From Firmicutes bacterium CAG:460 (GTDB taxonomy: Bacteria; Bacillota_I; Bacilli_A; RF39; UBA660): a DNA stretch of 64,000 bases. The stretch lies in NCBI GenBank assembly GCA_000437355.1, contig FR899762.1, forward strand, positions 1 through 64,000. The letters are read 5' to 3'. Each line of letters opens with the position of its first letter. The first letter of the stretch is position 1. Shown here one piece after another: positions 34,461 through 41,373 of the stretch. The notes beneath the pieces are model-generated. The model saw only the letters and a list, made by a program, of their open reading frames with translations, was not told the origin of the DNA and did not search any database. A program made the position numbers and the translations under genes.

Positions 34461-34685
34461 TTGAAATATTTGTTACTTATTTTTTTCATATTAATTGTTA
34501 TTTTTTCAATAGTTTTTATTCTTGTTATAAATGATTATAATGATAAAGAACATACAAAGTATCATGGATTTGATATATTTTATGATACTAATTTAGAAAA
34601 ACATAGAAAGATTATTAAATTACAAAAAAAGTTATTATTAAAAAAGCAAATGAATTTATTTTTTAAAAAAGGATTTAGGAAGTGA
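34461..34685 (+). CDS. Small single-helix membrane protein
   Basis: TTG 34461 after AAAGGAGG. 74 residues: one hydrophobic helix (about 4-24), then a hydrophilic tail with a very basic end (KLLLKKQMNLFFKKGFRK). Function unknown. Five bases separate it from the next small gene. The two together look like a pair of bitopic proteins with cytoplasmic tails of opposite character. Confidence 0.65.
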   Translation: MKYLLLIFFILIVIFSIVFILVINDYNDKEHTKYHGFDIFYDTNLEKHRKIIKLQKKLLLKKQMNLFFKKGFRK

Positions 34686-34690
34686 TATAG

Positions 34691-34912
34691 ATGTTATTAA
34701 AAATAGTTATTATTGTTATTCTTATAGTTATAAATATTTTAGCTTTTATTTATATATATAAGAATGATAGTGATGAAATAAATTATGATAAATGGTGTAA
34801 GATGTTACAAGATGAAACAAAAGATAATATAGAATTAATTAGAAAAAATGAAAAAAAAATTAATGAATTAAATAAAGAAATAGAAAAATTAATGAACATA
34901 GATTCTAAATAG
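34691..34912 (+). CDS. Small single-helix membrane protein with coiled-coil tail
   Basis: 73 residues: a hydrophobic helix (about 3-22) and a charged, coiled-coil-like tail (ELIRKNEKKINELNKEIEKLM). Ribosome site AGGAAGTGA. Second of a small operon. No family recognised. Confidence 0.65.
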   Translation: MLLKIVIIVILIVINILAFIYIYKNDSDEINYDKWCKMLQDETKDNIELIRKNEKKINELNKEIEKLMNIDSK

Positions 34913-34942
34913 TGTTATAATTTTTCTAGAGTGTGATCATTT

Positions 34943-35692
34943 ATGGAAATAAATTTAGATTATAACAATATTGATTTTAAAGATAAAATTATTAATTTAC
35001 CTAAGGGTGTTAAAATAGTTAATATTTATGGAGATAATATAAATATTTCTACTCTATGTGATATTTTAGAAAATGTTAAAAATAATATAGAAATTAGATG
35101 TAATTATAATAAGGAAATTAATAATGAATTTTTAAAAAGAAATACTTATCAAGGTTTTAATAGAAGTATTTTAAATATGGTTAAAAAAATATGTGTTGAA
35201 AATGTTACTAGTAATGATTATGTTGTTGATATGACTGTTGGTAATGGAAATGATACTTTGTTTTTAGTTAATATTTCTAAAAAAGTATTTGGGTTTGATA
35301 TACAAGATATTGCTATTAAAAATACTACTAAGTTATTAGAAGAAAATAATGTGGATAACTATGAACTTTTCAACATTAGTCATGATAAAATAGATATTGT
35401 TTTAAATAAATATAAAAATAATATAAAACTTATTTTATTTAATTTAGGTTATCTTCCTTGTGGGGATAAATTTATTACTACAAATCATGAAACAACTTTA
35501 AATGCTATTAAAAATGGTTTTGATATGTTAAAAAATGATGGTCTTATTCTAGTTGTGTTTTATCCTCATCCAGAAGGAAAATTAGAAGCTAAAGTTGTTT
35601 TAGATTATTTAAACAATTATAATTTAAATTATAAAATATATAAAAACACACCAAATGAGGATGCTCCTTATTTGGTGGTTATTAGTAAATAA
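34943..35692 (+). CDS. mnmM: tRNA 5-aminomethyluridine methyltransferase MnmM (YtqB family) with N-terminal extension
   Basis: SAM-dependent class I methyltransferase. The catalytic part (about 70-249) has every YtqB/MnmM block: NRSILNMVKKICVENV, VVDMTVGNGNDTLFL (SAM site, 94-108), FGFDIQ, NISHDKID, ILFNLGYLPCGDKFITT, TLNAIKNGFDMLKNDGLILVVFYPHPEGKLEAKVVLDYL and PYLVVISK. The family acts on wobble-uridine side chains of tRNA. Here about 65 extra residues precede the usual start; they contain a small alpha/beta region (KIVNIYGDNINISTLCDILENV). In Bacillus the gene is beside ytqA; here the YtqA-like gene is 18 kb away at 53283. Confidence 0.85.
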   Translation: MEINLDYNNIDFKDKIINLPKGVKIVNIYGDNINISTLCDILENVKNNIEIRCNYNKEINNEFLKRNTYQGFNRSILNMVKKICVENVTSNDYVVDMTVGNGNDTLFLVNISKKVFGFDIQDIAIKNTTKLLEENNVDNYELFNISHDKIDIVLNKYKNNIKLILFNLGYLPCGDKFITTNHETTLNAIKNGFDMLKNDGLILVVFYPHPEGKLEAKVVLDYLNNYNLNYKIYKNTPNEDAPYLVVISK

Positions 35693-35693
35693 A

Positions 35694-37229
35694 TTAATTT
35701 GCTTGCCAATTAGCTTTGTAATATAAGTCACCAGTTGTATTTGCAGCAATCGTTACACTTGCTTCTTGTGTACTTCCATTACTTCCAGTCCAACCAAGGA
35801 ATGTATATCCATCTTTTGTTGGAGTATCTAATAATATACTCATGTCCATTTGATAATATCTACTTCTTGCGTTGTATTCTGTTCCTTCACTATTAAGAAA
35901 TTTTCCATCATCTAAATCATAAGTTATGTTATATATTTTGTCAGGCATGTTCGTAATAGCAGTTCCTTTTGATAGATATATTGTGATGTTATCAATATCT
36001 AAGTAATCAACTTTTCCATCACGATTTACATCTGCTACATCGCTTCTAAATTTTGCTGAATAAGATAGCTTTTGTAAATATCTACTAATTTGATTACAGT
36101 CACTTGGCCTAACTCCACCATCTTGATTTACATCTCCGAGTAAAGCCCAGTTGGCTGTGTAGCTTAAGTTTCCAGTTGTCCCTTGAGCTATTGTTACTTC
36201 TTCCTCAGCGGTAGTTCCATTACTTCCTGTCCAACCTGTAAAACCATAACCATCTTTCACTAAATTTACACCTATTTCAATATCTAATGATGCTTCAAAT
36301 TCACTACTATATTTTGTTCTTAAATAACCAACTACTGTTCCTCCATCTAAATTATAGGTTATGGTATAAATATCTTTAGGTTGATAAGGTATTGATTTAG
36401 TTAGTTTTGCAATATATGACCTTAAAATATCTACATCTATTTCATCTACAATAGTATCACTATTTACATTTCCAGCTTGTAGTGTATACTTATTACAATT
36501 GTCTGCACCAGTAACACATCTTCTTAATTTTACTATATCTTTTACATTAAGAACCCCATCACCATTTATGTCCCCTAGAGCATACTCAAGTTCTGATTTT
36601 TGTATCATTAAGGTAGCACTTAAGGATTTGCCTGCATTTGCTGATTGATTAAAATCATAATTTATAAATGTTATAGTTATATTCCATTGTTCTGTTATGC
36701 TGGATGTTGTTGTTATTTCTTTATTTTCATAAATTGGTAGCACATCATTATATGTTGTTATATCATATCCTGATTGATTTACTCCTTTGCCATCAATAAC
36801 TGTTTTATATTCTAAGCCCTCAAGTGTTGGTTTTACTTCAGTTCCATTTTTATCTGTTATTTTTAACAGAATTTCTGGTTTTGTGTTATCTTGAGAATAA
36901 ACAAAAGTATTTGATTTTATATTTAAATAAAGATAGTAATGTTCTGTTGCTGTGTTTGTCTTATTATTTGCGGTTAACATTGCTTTAGCATATGTTGTAC
37001 CACTTTGGTTACCTGTTCCACTGGCAAAATTTTCTTGATTTAAACTTATGCTAATTGCAGAACCTGTTTCAAATGTAAAAACATCAGTTGTGTTTGCATT
37101 AATTTTTATGTCTGTAGAAGCTCCTTCCCCGGTTTGTGCTGCAAAATAAGCATATGTTGCCCCTATAACCATTAATAAAAAAGCTATCGTTGTTACAATT
37201 GATATTATTTTAGTTTTACTACTTTCCAT
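35694..37229 (-). CDS. Secreted dockerin/B-repeat protein with SipW-type signal peptide
   Basis: ATG 37229 follows GAGGTG; nine further in-frame codons upstream lie in the leader. 511 residues. Residues 10-30 are a hydrophobic signal ending GATYAYF (SipW type). A Thr-rich beta domain spans about 35-215 and is paralogous to the protein at 1-683. Dockerin type I-like domain 1 is at about 217-275 (GDINGDGVLNVKDIVKLRR, then GNVNSDTIVDEIDVDILRSYI) and domain 2 at about 364-423 (GDVNQDGGVRPSDCNQISRYL; DVNRDGKVDYLDIDNITIYL). InlB-type B-repeats are at about 287-362 and 432-509 (each with ...GWTGSNGT... and a final Y-x-A-N-W). Probably a calcium-binding surface protein that attaches by cohesin-like or matrix interactions. 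Confidence 0.9.
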   Translation of the reverse strand: MESSKTKIISIVTTIAFLLMVIGATYAYFAAQTGEGASTDIKINANTTDVFTFETGSAISISLNQENFASGTGNQSGTTYAKAMLTANNKTNTATEHYYLYLNIKSNTFVYSQDNTKPEILLKITDKNGTEVKPTLEGLEYKTVIDGKGVNQSGYDITTYNDVLPIYENKEITTTSSITEQWNITITFINYDFNQSANAGKSLSATLMIQKSELEYALGDINGDGVLNVKDIVKLRRCVTGADNCNKYTLQAGNVNSDTIVDEIDVDILRSYIAKLTKSIPYQPKDIYTITYNLDGGTVVGYLRTKYSSEFEASLDIEIGVNLVKDGYGFTGWTGSNGTTAEEEVTIAQGTTGNLSYTANWALLGDVNQDGGVRPSDCNQISRYLQKLSYSAKFRSDVADVNRDGKVDYLDIDNITIYLSKGTAITNMPDKIYNITYDLDDGKFLNSEGTEYNARSRYYQMDMSILLDTPTKDGYTFLGWTGSNGSTQEASVTIAANTTGDLYYKANWQAN

Positions 37230-37246
37230 ATCACACCTCATACGCG

Positions 37247-37267
37247 AAACATACAATTTGTATGTTT
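37247..37267. promoter_or_regulatory. Operator 1: 21-bp palindrome
   Basis: AAACATACAA, one central base, TTGTATGTTT, a perfect 10-1-10 palindrome. It lies in the leader of the secreted-protein gene. Its right arm supplies TTGTAT (37258-37263), the likely -35 of the divergent XRE gene. Confidence 0.7.
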
Positions 37268-37277
37268 ATTTAACAAA

Positions 37278-37306
37278 ATTATACCAACATAATGTATGTT
37301 TGTAAA
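37278..37306 (-). promoter_or_regulatory. Promoter of the dockerin/B-repeat protein with operator 2 in the spacer
   Basis: On the minus strand TTTACA (37301-37306), a 17-base spacer and TATAAT (37278-37283). The spacer contains AACATAATGTATGTT (37286-37300, plus-strand reading), an AACATA/TATGTT inverted repeat that matches the half-sites of operator 1. A repressor bound there would block this promoter and also cover the XRE gene start region. Confidence 0.75.
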
Positions 37307-37317
37307 GAGGTGAATGT

Positions 37318-37530
37318 ATGAAAATTAACGCAAATGATTATAGAGCAAATGAAATAATCAAAATTATTAGGGAATGGTCTGGAAAAACTCAAGAAGAATT
37401 TGGAAAAGAAATAAACAGAACAAAAAATGCCATTCAACTTTATGAATATGGACAAAGAAATTATGATTTTGAACTTTTGTTAAAACTTGCTAAAAAAGAA
37501 AATTTAATAATAACTATAGAAAAAAAGTAA
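37318..37530 (+). CDS. XRE-family HTH regulator, divergent from the dockerin/B-repeat protein
   Basis: 70 residues: YRANEIIKIIREWSGKTQEEFGKEINRTKNAIQLYEYGQRNYDFELLLKLAKKENL, an HTH of the Cro/C1 type with little else. RBS AAAGAGGTGA. The two matching palindromes in the shared upstream region are suited to binding by this protein, which would control both itself and the secreted protein. No effector domain is present. Confidence 0.8.
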   Translation: MKINANDYRANEIIKIIREWSGKTQEEFGKEINRTKNAIQLYEYGQRNYDFELLLKLAKKENLIITIEKK

Positions 37531-37546
37531 AAATATTGCATTTTAC

Positions 37547-37575
37547 TTGAAATCTCCAAACATATCTGTTATAGT
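37547..37575 (+). promoter_or_regulatory. Promoter of the small-peptide mRNA
   Basis: TTGAAA (37547-37552), a 17-base spacer and TATAGT (37570-37575) preceded by TGT (extended -10). Predicted start about 37582, three bases before the long inverted repeat begins. Confidence 0.75.
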
Positions 37576-37584
37576 AAATCTTAC

Positions 37585-37814
37585 GGAACATTTGATTCTT
37601 GGATGCCTACCTTTCTTTCAGGGAGCTTTGGTTTTTTATGAAAGGAAGGGGATTGTATGAAGAAAAGAATTTTTATAATAAAAGTTCTTAACCGAATATG
37701 GTTCATTTTATTAACTATAGTTTTGTTAATTGTAGCAATAAAAATAGGCATCTATCCGCAAGGATAAATGCCAAACCATTTTTCTAGGTAGGCATTCGAG
37801 TTATCGAATGTTCC
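37585..37814 (+). repeat. 5'-3' long-range inverted repeat enclosing the small-peptide gene
   Basis: 37585-37612 can pair with 37786-37814 over 27 base pairs (12+15, three of them G-U) interrupted only by a 1x2 internal loop. It would close the transcript from its first bases to its terminator. Inside it, CCTTTCTTTCA (37610-37620) pairs with TGAAAGGAAGG (37639-37649) over 11 bp and hides the ribosome site. A GGCAT/ATGCC plus TATCC/GGATA hairpin with a GCAA loop (37747-37772) covers the stop codon. Confidence 0.8.
37657..37767 (+). CDS. 36-residue hydrophobic peptide, candidate type I toxin
   Basis: ATG 37657 is preceded by GGAAGGGG with five-base spacing. The peptide begins MKKRIFIIKVLNRIW, continues with one strongly hydrophobic helix (about 16-30, FILLTIVLLIVAIKIG) and ends YPQG: a basic N-terminus and a single membrane span, the shape of type I toxins. 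I do not match it to Fst/Ldr, TxpA/BsrG, Hok or TisB by sequence. The reading frame sits in a transcript with a sequestered ribosome site, end-to-end pairing and an overlapping antisense RNA, which is the regulatory design of type I toxin-antitoxin loci. Toxicity is inference; a small regulatory membrane peptide is the alternative. Confidence 0.65.
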   Translation: MKKRIFIIKVLNRIWFILLTIVLLIVAIKIGIYPQG

Positions 37815-37843
37815 TTTTTTATTTTATGAAGATTGCTCTTCAT
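37735..37843 (-). ncRNA. Convergent antisense RNA, candidate type I antitoxin
   Basis: A transcript from the promoter at 37850-37878 would start near 37843 with a 7-bp hairpin (ATGAAGA/TCTTCAT, 37826-37843, tetraloop). It would cross the terminator hairpin and right arm of the inverted repeat, and end at the 37747-37772 hairpin followed by TATTTTTATT on the minus strand, about 109 nt in all. It is fully complementary to the last codons and 3' region of the small-peptide mRNA, the part that must pair with the mRNA 5' end. A 5' stabilising hairpin and convergent overlap are features of known antitoxin RNAs. Confidence 0.6.
37793..37820 (+). terminator. Terminator of the small-peptide mRNA
   Basis: Perfect 7-bp stem CATTCGA/TCGAATG with loop GTTA (37793-37810) followed by TTCCTTTTTT. 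It lies within the right arm of the long inverted repeat, so terminator folding and end-to-end pairing are alternatives. Confidence 0.8.
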
Positions 37844-37849
37844 ATATAC

Positions 37850-37878
37850 ATTATACTAAATAATAATTAATAAATCAA
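37850..37878 (-). promoter_or_regulatory. Promoter of the antisense RNA
   Basis: On the minus strand TTGATT (37873-37878), a 17-base spacer and TATAAT (37850-37855). Closer to consensus than the promoter of the peptide mRNA, so the antisense RNA could be in excess. Confidence 0.75.
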
Positions 37879-37921
37879 GAGGAATATAAAAAGCCACATT
37901 GCAACTGCGTGTGAAACTTTT

Positions 37922-38013
37922 AGACATAATAAAAAGTATTATTCGAATAAAAAAAATCGTAGTAACTAAAATAAAATAAAAATTTCGAATAATACTTTAA
38001 TATTATTATGTCT
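37922..38013. repeat. Large interrupted inverted repeat upstream of murE
   Basis: AGACATAATA pairs with TATTATGTCT (37922-37931 with 38004-38013) and GTATTATTCGAA with TTCGAATAATAC (37936-37947 with 37984-37995). Both are exact. The unpaired middle is about 36 bases of A/T-rich sequence. No ORF. It could be a small mobile-element remnant or an RNA structure. Confidence 0.75.
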
Positions 38014-38092
38014 GAAAAAATTTATTTTTATAACTACTTTTGTAAATTTATAAAACATGATATAATAAACTTATAACAAGGAGATGATTATT

Positions 38093-39463
38093 TTGAAATT
38101 TCAAGTAGATTCAAGAAAAATAACAGATGGTCAAATATTTGTTGCTATTAAAGGACATACTGTAGATGGTCATGATTATATTGATGATGCCATAAAAAAT
38201 GGTGCATCAAAAATAATTGCAGAACATGAAGTAAAATGTAGTGTTCCTGTAGAAGTTGTACCTAGTACTCTAGAATATTTAAAAGTTGAATTAAAAAAAG
38301 AATATGCTGATAAAATAAATCAACTTAAAATAATTGGTTTAACTGGCACAAATGGAAAAACAACTACTGCATATTTAACTTATCAATTATTAAATTTATT
38401 TAATGAAAAAGCTGCTTACTTAGGAACAATCGGGTTTAAGGCTCCAAATGATGAGATAGAAACTGAAAATACAACACCAGATATATTAACAATTTATTCA
38501 TTATTATTGCATGCTATAGAAATCGGTTGTAAAACAGTTGTTATGGAAGTTAGTTCTCATGCCCTATCTTTTGAAAGAATTTACGGATTACATATTGATA
38601 TTGCAGCATTTACTAATCTTACTGAAGACCATTTAGATTATCACAAAACAATGGAAAATTATTTAAATGCTAAACTAAAAATATTTGATTATATGAATAG
38701 TAATGGTAAATTAATTGTAAATCATGATGATAAAGCAAGTGAAGCTTTTGTAAATAAATTTGGTAAAGGTATAACTCTTGGATACAACAATGAAAATAAT
38801 GATTATAACATTATAAATGCAGATATAAACCCTGCAGAAACTAAAATAACATTTACATATGATAATAAAAAATATGAAGTTGTAACAAACTTAACTAGTA
38901 AATTTAATGTCTATAATTACATGACTTCACTAGCTATTTTACATGAATGTGGTTATGAAATTGACAATATTATAGAAAAAACTAAATATATTAAGGCTCC
39001 GAAAGGAAGATGTGAAACACATAAAGTCAATGGTGGCTATGCTGTAATTGATTATGCACATACACCAGATGCTGTTGAAAAAGTTATAACTGCTTATAAT
39101 GAACTAAAAAAAGGAAAAGTTATAACGATTGTTGGTTGTGGTGGTGACAGAGACCCAATTAAAAGACCAATAATGGGAAATATTGCTACTACTTTAAGTG
39201 ATTATACTATTTTAACTAGTGATAATCCTCGAACTGAAGACCCAGAAAAGATAATGGAAGATATTTTAAAAGGTGTTAAAACTACTAATTATGAAGTTGA
39301 ACTTGATAGAAAAACTGCTATAAAAAAAGGAATTGAAATGTTACAACCTGAAGATATCTTGTTAATATTAGGTAAGGGACATGAAGATTATCAAATAATT
39401 GGGCACACTAAAATACATTTAGATGATGCTGAAGAAGTTGAAAATTGGAAAAAATGTCATTAA
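38093..39463 (+). CDS. murE: UDP-N-acetylmuramyl-tripeptide synthetase
   Basis: Adds the third amino acid to UDP-MurNAc-L-Ala-D-Glu in the cytoplasm. TTG 38093 is used because AAGGAG lies directly against the ATG at 38084. 456 residues: N-terminal DSRKITDGQIFVAIKG, ATP loop GTNGKTT at 85-91, the carbamylated-Lys region NAKLKIF (Lys 194), and DYAHTPDA at 320-327. DNPR at 377-380 is the arginine motif that selects meso-diaminopimelate; Lys-adding enzymes have a different sequence here. The N-terminus is shorter than usual by some 30 residues. TATAAT (38061-38066) is a likely -10. No other mur gene is adjacent. Confidence 0.94.
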   Translation: MKFQVDSRKITDGQIFVAIKGHTVDGHDYIDDAIKNGASKIIAEHEVKCSVPVEVVPSTLEYLKVELKKEYADKINQLKIIGLTGTNGKTTTAYLTYQLLNLFNEKAAYLGTIGFKAPNDEIETENTTPDILTIYSLLLHAIEIGCKTVVMEVSSHALSFERIYGLHIDIAAFTNLTEDHLDYHKTMENYLNAKLKIFDYMNSNGKLIVNHDDKASEAFVNKFGKGITLGYNNENNDYNIINADINPAETKITFTYDNKKYEVVTNLTSKFNVYNYMTSLAILHECGYEIDNIIEKTKYIKAPKGRCETHKVNGGYAVIDYAHTPDAVEKVITAYNELKKGKVITIVGCGGDRDPIKRPIMGNIATTLSDYTILTSDNPRTEDPEKIMEDILKGVKTTNYEVELDRKTAIKKGIEMLQPEDILLILGKGHEDYQIIGHTKIHLDDAEEVENWKKCH

Positions 39464-39489
39464 AAATACTGCAAAATTGCAGTATTTTT
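39462..39489. terminator. Bidirectional terminator after murE
   Basis: Perfect stem AAAAATACTGCAA/TTGCAGTATTTTT, with flanking A and T tracts, between murE and the convergent 61-residue gene. Confidence 0.85.
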
Positions 39490-39493
39490 ATTG

Positions 39494-39679
39494 TTACCAA
39501 CCTGTAATTTCATGAAAATCACAATGGTCAGTTTTTGAATCTGTAAATAATCCCATTGCTTTAAAATTCCATGTTTGATTTTCCAACAAATTATTTGTGT
39601 TATCTATTGCTGTACCAAGATTATTGTTATCTTTATCATAACAAATAAATTCAATTTGACAATATTTACATTTTTTCAT
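39494..39679 (-). CDS. Small zinc-ribbon-like protein
   Basis: 61 residues with a CKYC knuckle near the N-terminus, a Cys at 13 and a late HCDFH cluster, giving enough Cys/His for one zinc site. Good ribosome site (AAAGGAG). No membrane segment and no recognised family. Divergent from an XRE gene across a 120-bp intergenic region. Confidence 0.6.
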   Translation of the reverse strand: MKKCKYCQIEFICYDKDNNNLGTAIDNTNNLLENQTWNFKAMGLFTDSKTDHCDFHEITGW

Positions 39680-39798
39680 GGTTTACTCCTTTCTATATCC
39701 ATTACATCATAAAAACTTCACACATGTGGCATATTTTTTATTAATTTTGTGTAATAATAATAATAATAATAATATCTACAAAGGAGTGTGAAACTTTC

Positions 39799-40044
39799 AT
39801 GCGTAGATATACAAAACAAAATTTATCTATTCAAGTTAGAATAAACATTAGAAAATATCGTCATATTAGAAACTACACACTCCAAGAACTTGCAGATAAA
39901 ACTGAACTTACTCATGGGTATGTTCGTGATTTGGAATGTTTAACAATTGATAAGACACCTACTTTAGAAACAATTGGTAAATTTGCAGATGCCTTAGAAA
40001 TTGATATAAGACAATTATTTGATGATGTTGATTTAAAAAATTAA
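39799..40044 (+). CDS. XRE-family HTH regulator
   Basis: 81 residues with an HTH (IRKYRHIRNYTLQELADKTELTHGYVRDLECLTIDKTPTLETIGKFADALEIDIRQLFDD), the layout of plain Cro/C1 regulators. RBS AAGGAG. A (TAA)n microsatellite (about 39752-39774) and the palindrome CACATGTG (39720-39727) lie in its upstream region. Targets unknown; the divergent zinc-ribbon gene is a candidate. It may be co-transcribed with the CYTH gene. Confidence 0.8.
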   Translation: MRRYTKQNLSIQVRINIRKYRHIRNYTLQELADKTELTHGYVRDLECLTIDKTPTLETIGKFADALEIDIRQLFDDVDLKN

Positions 40045-40096
40045 ATTACATAATTTTATTTTTTATGATATACTTAATTAGAAAGAAGGAACAGCG

Positions 40097-40726
40097 ATGA
40101 ATGAACCAAAAGAAATGGAATTAAAATATTTAGTTGATGATAATTTTGATATAATTAGTTTTGTACTTTACTTAGTTAATAATGGTTTTACTATGGAAGA
40201 TTTAAATCATGTTACTAATGAAGATATTTATTTTGATACTCCAGATAAATTGTTGCAAAGAACTGATAGCTCACTAAGAATTAGAATTATTAATGAGAAG
40301 AAAATAAAAGGTACTTTAAAATATCCAGTTGATAATGATAGTTTATACATGCAAAGAATTGAAATTGAAAAAGATTTAGAAAGTAAAACTTTTGATGCCC
40401 TATTAAATGCTTTTAACAATGAAAAATTTGATTTAAGTAAGATTTGCCCTTTTCCATTTCTAAGATTATTTAATAGTAGACATGATTTTACTTTAAAAAA
40501 TGGAGAAAATATAATTACTTTATCATTTGATATTATAACTTACAATGAAGCAATTCAAGAATTAATGGTAGAAATAGAAACAAAAAAGACAACTAATCCT
40601 AAAGTTTTAGAAGATATAAATGAATTAATAAAAAGAAAATATGATTTAAAAACAACTAAACAAAGTAAATATCAAAGAGGAATTGAAATAACAAAATTAG
40701 CTATATTAAAAAGAAAACACCTATAA
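40097..40726 (+). CDS. CYTH domain protein (triphosphatase-like)
   Basis: 209 residues. The ExExK-type signature is EMELKYL near the N-terminus, followed by DIYFDTPDKLLQRTDSSLRIRI, a charged central tunnel strand (RIEIEKDL), and LMVEIETKK and KQSKYQRGI near the end. CYTH enzymes hydrolyse triphosphate substrates (inorganic tripolyphosphate or thiamine triphosphate) or act as adenylate cyclases. Substrate cannot be decided here. Soluble. RBS AAGAAGGA. Confidence 0.85.
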   Translation: MNEPKEMELKYLVDDNFDIISFVLYLVNNGFTMEDLNHVTNEDIYFDTPDKLLQRTDSSLRIRIINEKKIKGTLKYPVDNDSLYMQRIEIEKDLESKTFDALLNAFNNEKFDLSKICPFPFLRLFNSRHDFTLKNGENIITLSFDIITYNEAIQELMVEIETKKTTNPKVLEDINELIKRKYDLKTTKQSKYQRGIEITKLAILKRKHL

Positions 40727-40739
40727 AATGGTGTTTTTT
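40714..40739 (+). terminator. Terminator after the CYTH gene
   Basis: AAAACACC/GGTGTTTT stem with an 8-base loop, followed by a T run. Confidence 0.85.
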
Positions 40740-40791
40740 AGCTAAAATAAGCAACTTTTTATATTTTTTTATATTTTTTTGCTTGGAAAGC

Positions 40792-40820
40792 TTGAATTTT
40801 AAAAATAAATTTGCTATAAT
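40792..40820 (+). promoter_or_regulatory. tRNA-Gly promoter
   Basis: TTGAAT (40792-40797), a 17-base spacer and TATAAT (40815-40820) preceded by TGC. Start near 40827, 15 bases before the tRNA. Confidence 0.85.
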
Positions 40821-40841
40821 TAATCATGTCAGCTGATTACT

Positions 40842-40915
40842 GCAGGTGTAGTTTAATGGTAGAATAAGAGCCTTCCAAGCTCCTGACGTGAGTTCGATTC
40901 TCATCACCTGCTCCA
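40842..40915 (+). tRNA. tRNA-Gly (TCC)
   Basis: 74 nt including an encoded CCA. Acceptor GCAGGTG/CACCTGC, D-arm, anticodon loop CTTCCAA (anticodon TCC) on a GAGC-type stem, T-arm with GTTCGATTC, discriminator T. All stems pair. It is alone, followed by a hairpin (CTCGGAA/TTCCGAG, about 40929-40949) and a terminator. Confidence 0.97.
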
Positions 40916-40960
40916 GATTGATAGGAAACTCGGAAAATTTACTTCCGAGAATAATAAATG

Positions 40961-40986
40961 CTAACTAGAAATAGTTAGTTTTTTTT
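40961..40986 (+). terminator. tRNA-Gly terminator
   Basis: Perfect 7-bp stem CTAACTA/TAGTTAG with GAAA loop, then eight Ts. Confidence 0.9.
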
Positions 40987-41127
40987 GTTATGTAAAGGAA
41001 TTTGATTATATGTTAAATATAGAAACAAAAGAATTAAAAATATAACAAGAACTAATATCGCTTATAGCATACCACAAATTATAGTTATTAAGAATAATAA
41101 ATACCTTTAACAATAAAATTTATAAAA

Positions 41128-41286
41128 TCATAATACTTGATATTGATAATAATCATTATTATCTAAATAACCAACAGAAACAACATTTTTATTGTATTCT
41201 GTTTTACCAGAAGTTGATATTATTTTTGTTTTTATTAATAATGCATTATTTTCAGTTTCAGTAACTTGATTATAATTTTCATATAA
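41128..41286 (-). pseudogene. Gene remnant in the 40987-41373 gap
   Basis: The 386-bp stretch without a gene contains, on the minus strand, an open frame of about 50 codons with ordinary composition (NQVTETENNALLIKTKII, then TSGKTEYNKNVVSVGYLD, then QYQVL and TGA). It has no usable start codon and begins after a stop. It looks like the C-terminal piece of a lost gene. The rest of the gap (40987-41127, 41287-41373) shows nothing I can support. Confidence 0.4.
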
Positions 41287-41373
41287 TTAACTCACCACAA
41301 AATACAAAATAAAAAAAGATGAAACTAGTTTAACACTAAAATCATCTATTTAAAATTTACTATATTAATTAAT

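Noticed and set aside
37638..37700. Alternative ATG at 37638 in the small-peptide mRNA
   Set aside because: It gives a hydrophilic 17-residue product in another frame without a ribosome site; the ATG at 37657 has both a site and a membrane-type product.
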